Source: Pelomyxa schiedti
Taxonomy: Eukaryota > Evosea > Pelobiontida > Pelomyxidae
Reading direction: 5' to 3'
DNA: 64,000 nucleotides
NCBI GenBank assembly: GCA_020536535.1
Contig: JAHLWZ010000183.1
Coordinates: 55,818-119,817, forward strand
The notes beneath the pieces are model-generated. The model ran no database searches, had not been told where the DNA came from, and saw only the letters and a list, made by a program, of their open reading frames with translations. The position numbers and the translations under genes were made by a program. Positions 51,848 to 63,271 of the stretch are shown in pieces. Position 1 is the first letter of the stretch; every line of letters starts with the position of its first letter.

Positions 51848-53217
51848 TTAAGTTTGGGTGGTTTGTTTTGCTTTAGCAGAGAGGTGACTTACGTGATTTC
51901 TACATAACTTGCAAGTCAGGCAATCCAGATACTGTGCCCTTGTAGCCTCATTAAATACAACAAAAATGAGACCCAGAACAATGCCCTGGGAAGCATCGCC
52001 AATTGTCATAATACACAAGTACGCAGACGAGCAAAGGAAAGGTGGAACAGGATCGCACACATATTCCACAAGGCGATATATGAGACCTGGCATTCTACAA
52101 ATTACAAATAAAAGCGCGACCAGTGACAACTTAATAAGCCACTGGCGTGAGGATATTATGGAAGAAACTTTCTGATTTCAATTGGATTGCGTTGTTTAGA
52201 AAAGAAGTAGTTGTGAAGAAAAATATAACCTGATTCATCATAACAGTTCCCACATGTATTCTCCGGAGTCTGTATATCTCCAGAAGGGTTAACAGGTACA
52301 CCCCGAGCACGAAAAGAACACTAAGTGCAAGGGGGACATAGTAGCAAAGGCGCCATCCTTCATTTGTATCCGGGATGAAACACCATGGTGCATCCAGGCT
52401 GGGACCTGGTCATTTTAGTCCAAAAACTCCAAGTCTATGTGTTTACCTTCTTTTCCTTCCACGATAATGACAACGCATATTGGAATGGGTAAGCCCCAGC
52501 TTAGAAGGTGGAAGAAAACAAGAAACCATTTCTACGTTTCAGTCATTTGGTAGCTTAGCGGATGCACAGTCATACATCTTTATAACTCTGATTATATTCA
52601 GAATACTGTGTTAAGCACTTTCGCAATCTACGCAAGTGCATCAACACGTAGAAGGAGAGAGAACAAGTCCAACCAAATGATGTCATCGCAATATAAATAC
52701 CTTTTATATGATTCAGTTACTTCCCAGCAAAAATCCACAAGACTGAGTGGATCAATTCAAATTAACCTATGATAGCTAAAGCGTCACATAATGCTCCTTC
52801 ATCCATATTTGCTTGTGGCTGAACTGTACACATGAACAAGCCTCCTACTTCATAAAAGGGTACATAAAACATGCGAGAGTTGCATAGAAACTTACATAAA
52901 GCGGTGAGACTTAAGCAAGCAACAACGCTTCTAGAGGTAGACCTCAGTCGTTTGAATATTACAAACGACAAAACAACAAGCGTTCCTCCCTATGACGGTT
53001 TGCACGCGCATAGCAACATCGTATTATTTGCTGATTCAACAAGAATAGGCGTGCATACGAAGAAGGACAGAATACCGGTAACGAATGCGGCGTAAGATAT
53101 TGCCACAGAGGAGTATGCACAGTCACCACTCCCTGACGAAGATGCATTCCAGATCCCAGATCCAGATCCAGATCCGCTCGGTGTCGCGCTCGCAACCCCA
53201 CTCGACACCAACGACAT
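51848..53217 (-). CDS. Seven-transmembrane receptor, cAMP-receptor-like
   Basis: About eight exons from the ATG at 53217. A Ser/Gly-rich N-terminus with possible N-glycosylation sites leads to TM1 (SSVAISYAAFVTGILSFFV), then FKRLRSTSRSVVACLSLTAL (loop and TM2). Next are SWGLPIPICVVIIVEG and DAPWCFIPDTNEGWRL (the W-C-x-I signature between TM4 and TM5 of cAR/secretin-like receptors), TM5 (LALSVLFVLGVYLLTLLEIY) with RLRRIH, TM6 (SLVALLFVICRMPGLIYRLV) and TM7 (DASQGIVLGLIFVVFNE). It resembles Dictyostelium cAR/Crl receptors. The 3' end is uncertain: read-through stops at 51848, but a donor at 51896 could join a downstream exon ending GKLPSKPL near 51690. The middle exons were only partly resolved. 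Confidence 0.75.
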
Positions 53218-53548
53218 TTTTCTTTCGTTTTGGTTTTTTGCCGAAACCTCCCGAAAGCGATTTTGACGATTGACAGGCCGATCTCTCCTTGTGATTGGCC
53301 GGATGAGAATGCCATCGGCACGCCCCGAGGTCGTTGACACAGCGCTGGTGAATTCCACTGCTTGTGGTGTCCAGTCTCCGGGTTGCTCTCCCTGACAGGT
53401 GCTTGTTAACCCTAGATGGAATCCCCGGTTGGCATTCCGGCAGAGAAACAACGTGGTGAACACGTCTGATGGGTTGAGAATCTTCTCGGAACAACCAGGA
53501 GACCTCCTTTGATCCATCCTCTGAAATCCGTCTTTTCGTCGGGTATTG
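53218..53548. promoter_or_regulatory. Divergent promoter region
   Basis: 331 bp separate the 7TM receptor start and the RCC1-F-box-ARF start. An antisense open frame spans it but shows no recognisable protein. No specific sites are seen. Confidence 0.4.
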
Positions 53549-56500
53549 ATGTCGGGGTGCCTCGAGCGACGATTGCGCAACGGAACCAGTGTCGCGGATC
53601 CAGCCTGTGTCTACACATGGGGGTGTGTGCCGTGCCTTGTTCTCACTCTTCTCGGCTCCGCATGTGTCTCCCATTTCGTGGCTTGCGGTTCTCGCTCACT
53701 TCTCTTGGTTTCTAAAAAAAAAAAAAAAAACAACAGGTGTGGGCAGCATGGACAACTTGGGCACGGTGACAAGTTGGACAGACCAGGACCAGCCCTGGTG
53801 CGTCGTTGGCTGTGTTTTTTTTTCCCGTTCATGCATACCTACATTTCTTCCTTACCAATGATGACCATGGTTTTTTTTTTTCTTTTTGTTTGTGTGTGTA
53901 GGTTGCTAAACTCCTGCCGACCGAGTGCTCCATGTCGGCAGAGCCTGTCTCCATTTCTGCCAGTGGGTCGAGAACAGCGGGTAAAAATCAAGCAAGAACA
54001 CTACTTTCATATCTAATGATGATGGGAACTGTGTGCAGTTGTTGACTCTGAAGGAAGAGTCTACGTTTTTGGAGGAGCCACGGAAACTGAGCCTGGCAAT
54101 GTCAGGCCCGTTCAAGTTACTGAACTTATGGACCGCAAAATAAAAGAGGTTTTGTGGCTGAATGTATGCATTCCATAAAGGTCACACACAGCCAGGTTGC
54201 CTGCGGGGCCCTTCACATGGCTGCACTGGATGCAAGAAGTGGCGAAGTTTTACAGTGGGGAAATGTAGAAAGAGTTTATCCTATCTCGCCTGAATTGATT
54301 CAATATCCAGGTGTGTGGAACTCTCATTTCACCATCACTTGTGCCCGGTTTGGAATCAATTGTCGTCGATCAAGTAATGACTCTTGCATTTCTTTTCTCT
54401 TTGAGGCTCAACTATTTAACAGGTAGTGGCTTGTGGTGCCTTCACACTTGCTATTGCAGCTGGAAGTGTTTACAGTTGGGGTTGTAATTCCCGAGGTCAA
54501 CTGGGAATGGGAGACACACAAGTCAGTACTATCTCTTTGATAAGTGAAATGATAGTGCATTATTTATACAGTCAAGATTAAATGACGAAACAAGGATAGG
54601 AAGTCCGCTTCTCGGATCACTGCTCTTTCATCTTCTGTTATAATCAAGGCTGCTTGTGGTGGACAACACTCTTTATTTCTTACCAGTGACGGTTCTGTTT
54701 TTGCGTGTGGTTTCAACAAATATGGACAACTTGGCCTTGGTGATGTAATGGACAGAACGTTACCACAGCCAATCTCTCGGAGATCACTTCCTCCTATTCA
54801 ACTGATTGCATGTGGAGATAACCATTCTATGTTTGGTGAGTAACCCAAATGCATATCCCTTTATCTAAGGAAAAAACGAAAAGCAACCCAAATTGAGAAT
54901 AATTCGAACCTCCTGTATGTGTGCGGACGCAGGGGTCAGTGTGGCTTTGAGACAGACAACGTGTTAATACCACAGTACAATCTTCTAAACCATAACTGGC
55001 TTTTGAGCTCTTACTAGGCCGTTGGATGACTTCAATTCCTTTCTTCAGGCAACAGCTGATTCCATGATATCTATCTGTGGCAACGGTGCCTTCAATGCCA
55101 GCCATAGTGCCGTTGTTACGAGACTAGGTAGGCTTTATCATCCTTAAAGAAGCACCAACACCAATCAAGGAAGGCTATATACATGGGGGGGTTCAAAATA
55201 TAACCAGTGCGGAGTATGGGGGAAAGATAACGTTCCCACACCAACTTTGGTAGAGTCACTTGCTACCCTTCAAGTCTCACAGGTATGTATAATATTTTTA
55301 GTGCATCTAAATTGTCCAAGGTTGCTTGTGGTTGGTTGCACACAGTAGCACTGTCCAAGGCAACAAAAACCGTTAAACCTCATATCATACACACCCTACT
55401 GGGACCTTTCACTCCCATCCCTGGTGCTGTCATGAGTGAAATCTTGATGTACCTTACCCCAAAGGTATGTGCACATATCGTTCTTCAATGAAATAAATAT
55501 CTTTAGGATTTGGCAAGCCTGTCCCTTGTTAACAGTGTAATGCACCAGCTGGCAAATGCTGACGAACTGTGGGCAAACCTTTTTAAGCTCCGTCATTACA
55601 CTGTCACCCCTGCCTACATGACTTGGGAAACATCTATACTGTCTGATAAGAACTCGGTTGCGTACAAATATGCCATTAAACTGCAGCCTTCAACGTAGTT
55701 TCCTTCTCATTTATATTTTTACTCAACAACCACAGAGCAGTCGATATTGTGGCACTGTGGAAAATTCGATTTATATATGCGTGCAATAAAAAATTTCTCT
55801 CGGCTGGTTCTCTGTCCAATGTTGTTGCAGCAGCACCGGCACCAGCACAAAAAAGAGGCTGGTATTTCTCTGTTAACTAATTGTGGGACTCCCTAACACA
55901 CTAAAAGGTTTTCTTCACTTTTCACTGTATATTTTCCTAGTTCTTTGAAGTCCCCGACTAACCAGCCTAGAAACCTCATCAGTTCCGCATTCTCATGGTG
56001 GGGTTAGATGCTGCCGGAAGGACTTCCATTTTGTACACTTTTTCGCCCTGTGTTCCTCACATAAATCTCATGCCACCTAGATATAGGTTAGTACTGAATG
56101 AAGTTATATCGGCCATACCTACTATTGGTACATACCCCACTTTTCTGTGTGTTGACATCACAAAAGGTTTCAACGTTGAATCTTTCAACCTTGATGATTT
56201 CCAGTTTACTGTCTGGTAAAGTGACCTTCCTCCCTTTTCTTATTTACCTTCTACTAGGGATATCGGTAGGTATTGCTCTACTCCCGCAAATCTGACCGCC
56301 GCCGATAAGGTGGAGAGGATAAAATAAGGCCACTGTGGAGACATTATTTTCTAAATACACAAGCACTGGCATTTGTGATCGACTCCAACGACAGAGAAAG
56401 GCTGGAAGGTAGATTCCATAAACGCCTTAAAACCAAAAAAAAAGCACCTCTCACATCCTTCAGAGGCTAGTGTCGAGTTCCACAAAGCCCTAGCAGAGGA

Positions 56501-56696
56501 CGAGCTAACTGGTGCTGTTGTGATTGTTTTTGCAAACAAACAAGACTTGCCTAATGCTATGACTGTGGAGGAAATATCCGCTGGTATGAAAATGTCCACT
56601 ATTCGAAATAGAACTTGGAATGTCCGAGGTTGCAGCGTGATTACTGGTGAAGGCCTGAGAGAAGGCTTTTTGTGGCTTGGTGAGCACATCTCATAA
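53549..56696 (+). CDS. RCC1 repeats / F-box / ARF GTPase fusion protein
   Basis: About fifteen exons from the ATG at 53549. RCC1 propeller repeats include [60 protein letters not shown] and a final [11 protein letters not shown]. An F-box follows: [20 protein letters not shown], continuing [16 protein letters not shown]. The frame continues through the intron at 55697-55736 ([13 protein letters not shown]), and an intron with a GTTAAC donor and a CTAAC branch point joins phase 0 to [18 protein letters not shown], the ARF P-loop. ARF parts follow: [57 protein letters not shown] and a [15 protein letters not shown] end. The P-loop Lys is Arg and the catalytic Gln is Glu. If the join fails, an ARF fragment without its N-terminal helix would begin at 55995. 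Confidence 0.8.
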
Positions 56697-56790
56697 AAAA
56701 AAAAGGGACACCAATCATTTTGGACTACGTTTTTACTTTTTGTATTCGTTTTTGAAAAATTGTCAACACCAATAGTAGGGAAGAAAATTA

Positions 56791-57663
56791 TCAGTGTAAG
56801 AGGTGGAGCAAGAGGTCCTTGTAGTCACCAGAAGTGTCACCCCTTATAGCACGTTCCATTGGCTTGCCGTAGAGGCGAAGGAATTCAGCTGCTGCTGCGT
56901 GGATCATTGCCCTATCATTGATGCAGAACATTCGAATGAGAAGCGAGTCATTGGTACCTATTCCGGAAATGTTAGAGGTTTTTGATTTTCATTTCATTTC
57001 GTTTCGTTTTTGTTTTTGTTTTTGTTTGTAGGAAGTAGGTTCCACTGCTTACCAAGGCCGTTCACAGCGTCGTAAATGCGCTGGGCAACATAAGTGGGCC
57101 TAGGAGTGCACAAGGCAAGCAAGACGTGCTCGAAGTCACCGCTGGTTTCGCTCTTAATGGCAGTCTCCAGCGAGTGGTGCTTGTGGTGTTTCTCGTAATG
57201 CTGGGAAACGGCCTGGATGTGGGCAGCAGAGCTGCGGGAAAGGACTTCGATGAAGGCCTCCTCGTTTGTGCCAAGGCGGCCCTCGCCTGCCTTGTAAAGC
57301 TTCTCAGCATCTTTCTCCACCAAGGAGTGCTCAACGTGGCCGGGGAGCATCCTGGTTCCCTACAAGTGAGAGCCAAGTGAGAAACTTAAAACAGGACAGT
57401 GCATAAAGAAATCACACCTTGAGCGCTTCCATCAAAACCTTTCGGAAGTTGTGGCCAGTATCGCCAGCAACTGCGTGCTCCAGAGTTCCATGATGCTTTC
57501 GGGTCCAGGCCTCTTTCATGAGTGCCAACTCCTCAAAACTGACCTGTGTGATAACATCAATCAACTCCCTCTCGTTTGTTCCGGGGCGTGAAACAGCCTC
57601 ATGAATGCAATCGCAAAGGTAGTCACCAAGAGGAGTCACTAATTTTTGTGTCAAACACGTAGA

Positions 57664-57696
<33 letters not shown>

Positions 57697-58045
57697 CAAA
57701 AGATAGTATTGAAGGTAAAGAAAAGGAGGCGCAGGCAAATCACTTACTTAGACCAAGCAAAAGGGCCTTGAAATTTCCAGAAGTGTCGCCCTTGATGTCG
57801 CTCTCGAGGGTGTGGCCATGTTGCTCCTTGTATGCGTGTGCAACTAGAGCCAAATGAGCCCTTGGTCGGGAGGTAAAAATCTCAATTATCGTTGCTTCAT
57901 CGGTGCCTTTGGGTTGTTAAATTTAAGTGCCAGAGGTGAGGGGGGGGGAAAAAAAAAGAAAGAAGAAAAACACACCAGCACCAGACATGGCGTGGTGAAG
58001 GGCATGAACATCGTGGTGTACATCGTGTGCTGCTGTGGCTGCCAT
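56791..58045 (-). CDS. Annexin, four repeats
   Basis: Five exons from the ATG at 58045 encode about 320 residues. The four annexin repeats begin with SGAGTDEATIIEIF, SRPGTNERELIDVI, GRLGTNEEAFIEVL and NGLGTNDSLLIRMF. Each carries the downstream type-II calcium acidic site (ESDIKGDTSG, EHAVAGDTG, ETAIKSETSG, ERAIRGDTSG). The N-terminal tail is short and His-rich (about 20 residues). Annexins bind acidic phospholipids in a calcium-dependent way and act in membrane repair and trafficking. Length and repeat order are normal; all four sites look usable. A 28-A run sits in intron 2 (57667-57694). Its stop is 94 bp from the stop of the convergent RCC1-F-box-ARF gene. Confidence 0.95.
57667..57694 (+). 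repeat. Homopolymer A(28) in an annexin intron
   Basis: Twenty-eight consecutive A on the plus strand form a poly-T tract in the sense of the annexin transcript, near the 3' splice site. The length is probably unreliable in sequencing. Confidence 0.9.
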
Positions 58046-58444
58046 TGTGGAAAACTTGTTGGTTGAAATGAAAAAAAAAAAGAGAAAAATCACATAACGG
58101 TTTAAAAGACTCTCCCTTTTTCGTCTTTCCCAGGTTCTTCTCGAAATTCCTATCTACTCCAAATCCACTGGAGATTCCGAGACCACGACTCTAGTGCCCG
58201 GCAGAGTCGCCGCTGAAAATTGGAGTCCTCAGGGCATTGTTTTCTCTTCACCACTCTGAAAGAGCAGTTGGGAAAAACAATCTGTTACGTGTCATGTGGG
58301 GCCCCAGGGGAACCCCAAGCCTTTTGGTTTGTCCCGTTTAAAAGAGCGAAATCGATTTCGTAAAAACCATCAAAATACAAGATCACTGTCAAATTTGGCA
58401 GCGACACGATCAAACGTGGATTTCAGTTTTCCCTGTCAAGCAAG
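58046..58444. promoter_or_regulatory. Divergent promoter region between annexin and a membrane protein
   Basis: A 399-bp non-coding interval separates divergent starts. It is mixed in composition with no repeat or RNA gene seen. Confidence 0.4.
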
Positions 58445-60162
58445 ATGACAAGATCCACAAACAACAAAATCATTGCGTTGGTGTGTCTGTTGTGCGGGTG
58501 TGCGGTGTCGCAGTGGTGCGATGATCCGGCTGTTGTCGCAAATTACTGGACCTACGTGTACTGGAACTTCGAGACTACGCAATATGGTTATTTACCGTCG
58601 GGAAACACCACAGACAGCTACACGGGAGCGTGCAGCTCTTCGCAGCTTCCTGGTATGCGGTTCTTATGTTTGTAAAAGTTGGCTTAAGTTGTTCATGTGA
58701 AGCTGTGTGGTACACTTTCCAGCCAAGCGTGAGTGGGCAACTTGTTGTTTCTACTTGTGGAACCACTTGGGATACTATCATTGAGGTGACTTAACAAATA
58801 TGGCATTATTCTTTCTTACGGTGCCTTAGGTTCAAGGGGGCTTTTCGTGCAGTGACCGTGTCTGCATTGGAATAAACGACGATGGATGTTACCCTGCTTC
58901 TACTCTTACGTTGTCTGCCAGTGCATATGAATTCTACAACATAAAAATCCGCCCCTTTTCGTACTATCCTGAAAACGCCCAGTATACGTTCACACTTGAA
59001 TTTACTCCTGACGGTGTTTCTGTACCAGCCTCGAGCACACACAATAGCTATAATGATTGTAAGCTTTTTCGCGGTCCCCTTGTGATTAGTCTTACCAATT
59101 CCCTGCAAAGTTTGCCCCTCGCGGATCTATCTTTGGGACAATGAGGCTTCAGGTTACTACCTGAACAGTTACTCTGAGGTTGATACTGGTGATTGTTGGG
59201 ATAACGAATGGCTTTGGGAGTACGGTAAACAATTGGCTATCTTCCATATCTCTAATTAACTCTAATACAGGTGAGTGGTTTGTATATTCCACTTCCTACT
59301 CTTCAAGACTCTCCATATGTTCTGAGTTGCCTGTCACTCTCATTGTAAGGACGAAAAGGAGTGGCTAATGAACTTCTAATACTTTTACTAGTTTGTAGAT
59401 GATCTCTGTGAGTACAGTACTCCGTCGTGCTTTTATACAGTTTCGAGCAACTGGGAAGGTAGGGATGAATGCCAGTACCAGATTGAAGTTGACATGGGAA
59501 CCTATTATGGATGGTCGGTTGATTTCTTGGTTAAATCGTGAGTCATTGGATTTCACCCCACAAAATGAAATAACCCGAAATTGTAGGCAGTACAGTGGGG
59601 CATATATCAGTGTAAGCACATACCAATATGACTTTTCCTCCGACGACTGGCATTTCCCCAGTAAGGTCGATAATATCTCTGACCGTGTTTTGACTTTTCT
59701 CAGTCTGGGTTGTTATTCTCGCCTTCAGTCTCCTGCTCTTAAGTCTTGGCTTATTCTGTTTGCTTGGAGCCTACTGTTGTCACAGAAGAATCGCAAAGAA
59801 GTAGGCTATTCTTTTCCGTTTTTGCTTTAATTTGTATTAACCCTTTGAAGGAAGGAACAATATGATCACTTGGAGGACCAGAAAGACCTTGTTGAAATTC
59901 CTTCTATAAACGGACAACCCGCCTCAACGGAGAAGACTGAACCTACCGGCTCAAATCCTGCACCGATAGCCCCTCCAAATGTGGCACCGTATGGACCTTA
60001 TACCTTTTCCTTACCTCTCACTGATGTACCTACAGGCCAAAATACACACCAGTATACTTTCCGTTTTCATTCTTCCAACAAGCACCAATCACTCCTCCAA
60101 CACAACCACCCCCCCAATTGTATCCCACAATCACTCTTCCCACTCTCACCTCCAAGAACTGA
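58445..60162 (+). CDS. Type I membrane protein with PPC-like beta-sandwich ectodomain
   Basis: About eight exons from the ATG at 58445. A signal peptide (IIALVCLLCGCAVSQ) leads to an ectodomain. It contains EAVWYTFQPSVSGQLVVSTCG, continuing TTWDTIIEV and then a Cys-x-ND-x-GC pattern, which resembles PPC-like (pre-peptidase C-terminal) beta-sandwich domains. A second similar, more diverged unit covers 59110-59650. A transmembrane helix (VILAFSLLLLSLGLFCLLGA) lies near 59710-59770, followed by CCHRRIAKK. The cytoplasmic tail (EEQYDHLEDQKDLVEIPS) becomes Pro-rich after a 47-nt intron (59989-60035), ending TLTSKN. Reading through that intron gives a longer, less proline-rich tail to 60175. I do not recognise a named family. 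The role may be adhesion or sensing. Confidence 0.65.
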
Positions 60163-60711
60163 GCACTACAATTAACAAGGCACGAAAACCTACCATGTTT
60201 ATTACTGTACATTTCAATCTACCAACAAAGGGAAACACGCGAACAAACATTCGTCTAGCAGTCGGAAAAATTCTCTTTCTCAAATTCGGAAGTGGGTGCA
60301 TGTAGAATCAGGGATTAGCCAAGAGAACGCAGGCTCATGTGGCACTGACACTGGTCAGTGCTCAAACTGTGAAGACTTGGTGATGTTTTTCTATGTACAA
60401 AATTCGTTGTCACTTGAAGCACTTGACAGTTTAAGACTTTGTAGCAACGCTCGAAATATCTGGCACCAAATGTCCCTCCGTTTCCCAGCACCCTCCCGAC
60501 TTTTCAGCTCACAACAAATTTGCACACAGACCAGCTTACCCTTCCACCCCAAGTCACCTTCAAGCCAATTCAACTTTAACCTTCGAAAAATGAAAAACAA
60601 GGCCATAAGCCACGTGCCCTTCCGTTGGTGTCAGTGACAAGGTAATGGAGAAACTACAGTCAGCAGTACGATAAATTTCTTTGTTTCAGCTTGTTCAACG
60701 AAAAAGAAAAA
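60163..60711. other. Intergenic interval, no supported gene
   Basis: 549 bp lie between the membrane-protein stop and the GOT1 start on the same strand. A 113-codon open frame (60296-60637) has no recognisable features, no partner exons and skewed composition, so I treat it as non-coding. Confidence 0.55.
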
Positions 60712-61436
60712 ATGATGGGCGATACACAGAGTAATTGGACACGATCCCTCACACGATACAATTGCATTGCAATTTGAATTGAAATGCTCGGCGTTACTAT
60801 CCGCCTATCGGTCTCTCGGTTTTTCTGATTCGTTGTTTGTGTTTTAGAAATTGGAGCGCTTTTGGCAGCTGCGGGGGGTTTTTTCACGTTTCTGGGTGTA
60901 ATTATGTTCCTGGATAGAGGCCTTTTGGCTATTGGAAATGTATGCCTTTGTATTTCTCCCTCTTCCTTAATCCTACGTAGTCAACGATTTATGTTAATTT
61001 AATTAAAAAAATATGAAGTCCCTCAATATAACTTAAATAAGTTGTGCACTGGCTGACATGGAATTTAGATTCTATTCCTCGTAGGAGTAGTGATGCTTAT
61101 TGGACCTGGTAGAACAGGAAGATTTTTTTGGCAGCCCAGCAAGAGAAGGGGCAGTGTATGCTTCTTTCTTGGAATGTTCTTGGTTTTGATCGGCTGGGTG
61201 TTTACTGGTCTTATGATAGAAATATTCGGTGTTGTCAACCTATTTGGGTGTGTTCCTACTGAAAAACCAGTAAACAGCTTACTTTTATCCTACCAAACAG
61301 CGATTTCTTTCCCATGTTAATTACACCCCTGAGAAGAATTCCAGTTATTGGGACCTTTTTATCTTTGCCAATAATAAAGCAAGTGTCCACAGCACCTTCA
61401 GTTTGTACTAACTGTATTCAACAGCTCAATTATTGA
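60712..61436 (+). CDS. GOLT1: Vesicle transport protein GOT1
   Basis: Four exons. The first is only MMGDTQ plus one base (60712-60730). After an intron ending at about 60848 the frame continues KIGALLAAAGGFFTFLGVIM, which matches the GOT1 start DTQKIG. Then come FLDRGLLAIGN, ILFLVGVVMLIGPGRTGRFF, SVCFFLGMFLVLIGWVFTG and MIEIFGVVNLFG. A final intron joins to DFFPMLITPLRRIPVIGTFL, which matches GOT1's FFP...RRVPVLG end. Four hydrophobic helices and a length of about 145 residues fit the family. Got1 is a small Golgi/ER membrane protein that assists COPII vesicle traffic and fusion. The last exon was chosen because reading through the donor gives an unrelated tail. Confidence 0.93.
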
Positions 61437-61645
61437 AATGTGTTTAGGCTCACACTCCAGTCTCTAAGCTCCCAGAGAAAAAAAAATTGAAGGCAATAAA
61501 TATATACAAAAACAATAAGCTTATTTCCATTCCCTTTTGTTTTGTGTTTTGTTTGTCCAGACTGTCCAGAAGCACAACCCATATTTTTTACCATACCTTT
61601 GCCTTCGTGTAATTTGCGTTGTCGAATCAATCAATAGAACTTAAA

Positions 61646-63271
61646 TCAAGCGTCATTTTCTTCACCATTTCCTCTACGACGATGGTGTCTCCTTTGCTGT
61701 TTCTTCTCTCGGCCGTCGTTCTCGGCCTCAGGGTCCTCCTCGTCTCTACGGGTTTTCCGGGTTCTCTTTGCTGATGAAGAAGAGGATGAGGACGAGGAAT
61801 AGGACCTCGCGTGCTTCTTGCTGTGAGAGTGACCGCTGTTTGCGCTGTTTTTGATATTTACATCGATGTTGCTGTTGTAATCCTTGAATACTTCGTCTTC
61901 TAGACTGGAATCAGAGGGGGTTGTGGATGCGGATGTGGATGTGGTTAGTGCTGCAGCTCCATTTGATGTTGTTGTTGCTGCTGCTGCTGCTGTTCCTGCG
62001 GAACCCGGTGGTACTGTGACTAGTTCAACACTGGGAGGTAGAACGGCCTTCATGAATCCCCATCGCTGTGTGAACCAGTGCCAAGTCAGCATGATATAAG
62101 CGATGGTGAAGTTGACTATAAGTTCAGTGTCGTGGAACCAGCTGGTGGCATGTCCCATAATGTGCATCGGAGAGAACAGGAGGTGGAACAGGAAGAAGTC
62201 AGCAACGGACACGACTTGAACGAATGCCCAGGCCGACACAACCCTCACGACAGGGTTGGTGAATTCACGGAAGGCGTTCCCGTACAGCCCCATCGTAATT
62301 ATGGGCATGAGCGGGTATGATGCGCAGGCTACTCCAAAGTGCCACATGTCTCCGGGCTTGCATTCTTCGCAGTATAGAGCAGTGAATCCATAGACTATGT
62401 GAGAGACAGCTACGCCATTGGTGAAGATAATTCCGGTAAGAACCAGGCCTCTGACCAAGAGGGGGATGGGCTTGAACTTGAGCAGAAGGTCTTTGGAGAA
62501 CCAGATTCCGAGCCATAGCTGAGTCACAATTGCCATCTGAATCCAGCATAGAGCCCAGTTGACAAATATCCCGTCAAAGTGGTCCCTTCGAATTCCAGTG
62601 ATTCCCAGAAGTAGAAGACACCAGCTTCCCCACGTGACAACATACCACCCAACTCCGCGGAATACTCCCAGCCAAGCAAGAAGCTTCCCATCAAAGCACA
62701 CATCCTCCCACGCACCAAAGAAAAACCCAATTAAAATGAATGTGATGTGGCCTGTCATAACCTTTGCCGCAGTATCCAAAAAGGACCGCATTATGACCTC
62801 GTGGATGAAAAACAGCCCCAGCATAGCCACGAACACTAGGACGTATCTCTCGGCTCCAAGCAAAGTAGGCTTCTTCATAGGCGAAGGAGCATTTGGCCAA
62901 AAGTGACTGGCGTAGATAGATGCCAGAATGTTATAGCCAAGGCATGGAATGTAGAACTTTGTGTACCAGACCACTCCAAAGTAGTTGTACACGAAGCCAA
63001 GTATGGAAAGGCCCAGAGTAATGGCAATAACGAGAGAAATCGCCCAGCTTCTGTTGCCGAATCTGAGCACATATTTTATCTTTGCAGCCTCGGCGGCCGG
63101 GTTGGATTCTGGTGGCTTAGTGGGTGTTGCTGCTGGTGGTGGATTACTTGGGGCGGAGGAGGATTCTGTAATTTGGTATGAAGTGGAAGATGGAGGTGGT
63201 TTTGTGGGTGTTTTTGTGTTGACACGCTCATCGTTGTTACCGAAGACTGTGAGTGCGATATCGCGGTTCAT
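61646..63271 (-). CDS. Intronless polytopic membrane protein of unknown family
   Basis: A single uninterrupted frame of about 541 codons starts at the ATG at 63271. A Pro/Thr/Ser-rich N-terminus of about 65 residues is followed by roughly nine to ten hydrophobic segments rich in Trp and Phe (for example WAISLVIAITLGLSILGFVY, YVLVFVAMLGLFFIHEVIM, HITFILIGFFFGAWEDV, GSWCLLLLGITGI, VVSVADFFLFHLLFSPMHIM). The C-terminus has an Ala/Thr linker, then a Ser-run and Lys/Arg/His-rich basic tail. I do not recognise the family. The lack of introns stands out among intron-rich neighbours and may reflect retroposition or lateral acquisition with added low-complexity tails. Transporter, channel or acyltransferase-like roles cannot be told apart from sequence alone. 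Confidence 0.8.
   Translation of the reverse strand: MNRDIALTVFGNNDERVNTKTPTKPPPSSTSYQITESSSAPSNPPPAATPTKPPESNPAAEAAKIKYVLRFGNRSWAISLVIAITLGLSILGFVYNYFGVVWYTKFYIPCLGYNILASIYASHFWPNAPSPMKKPTLLGAERYVLVFVAMLGLFFIHEVIMRSFLDTAAKVMTGHITFILIGFFFGAWEDVCFDGKLLAWLGVFRGVGWYVVTWGSWCLLLLGITGIRRDHFDGIFVNWALCWIQMAIVTQLWLGIWFSKDLLLKFKPIPLLVRGLVLTGIIFTNGVAVSHIVYGFTALYCEECKPGDMWHFGVACASYPLMPIITMGLYGNAFREFTNPVVRVVSAWAFVQVVSVADFFLFHLLFSPMHIMGHATSWFHDTELIVNFTIAYIMLTWHWFTQRWGFMKAVLPPSVELVTVPPGSAGTAAAAATTTSNGAAALTTSTSASTTPSDSSLEDEVFKDYNSNIDVNIKNSANSGHSHSKKHARSYSSSSSSSSSAKRTRKTRRDEEDPEAENDGREKKQQRRHHRRRGNGEENDA

Noticed and set aside
55995-56219. Stand-alone ARF gene starting at 55995
   Set aside because: This start would remove the N-terminal helix and the strand before the P-loop. 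Upstream codons KPHQFRIL fit the ARF strand and connect in phase to the F-box exon, so the fused model is preferred.
60296-60637. Plus-strand open frame of 113 codons between the membrane protein and GOT1
   Set aside because: No domain, no partner exons and no clear start context; probably UTR or intergenic.
61884-62320. Plus-strand open frames opposite the polytopic membrane protein
   Set aside because: Antisense shadows of a continuous, membrane-segment-rich coding frame; no features of their own.
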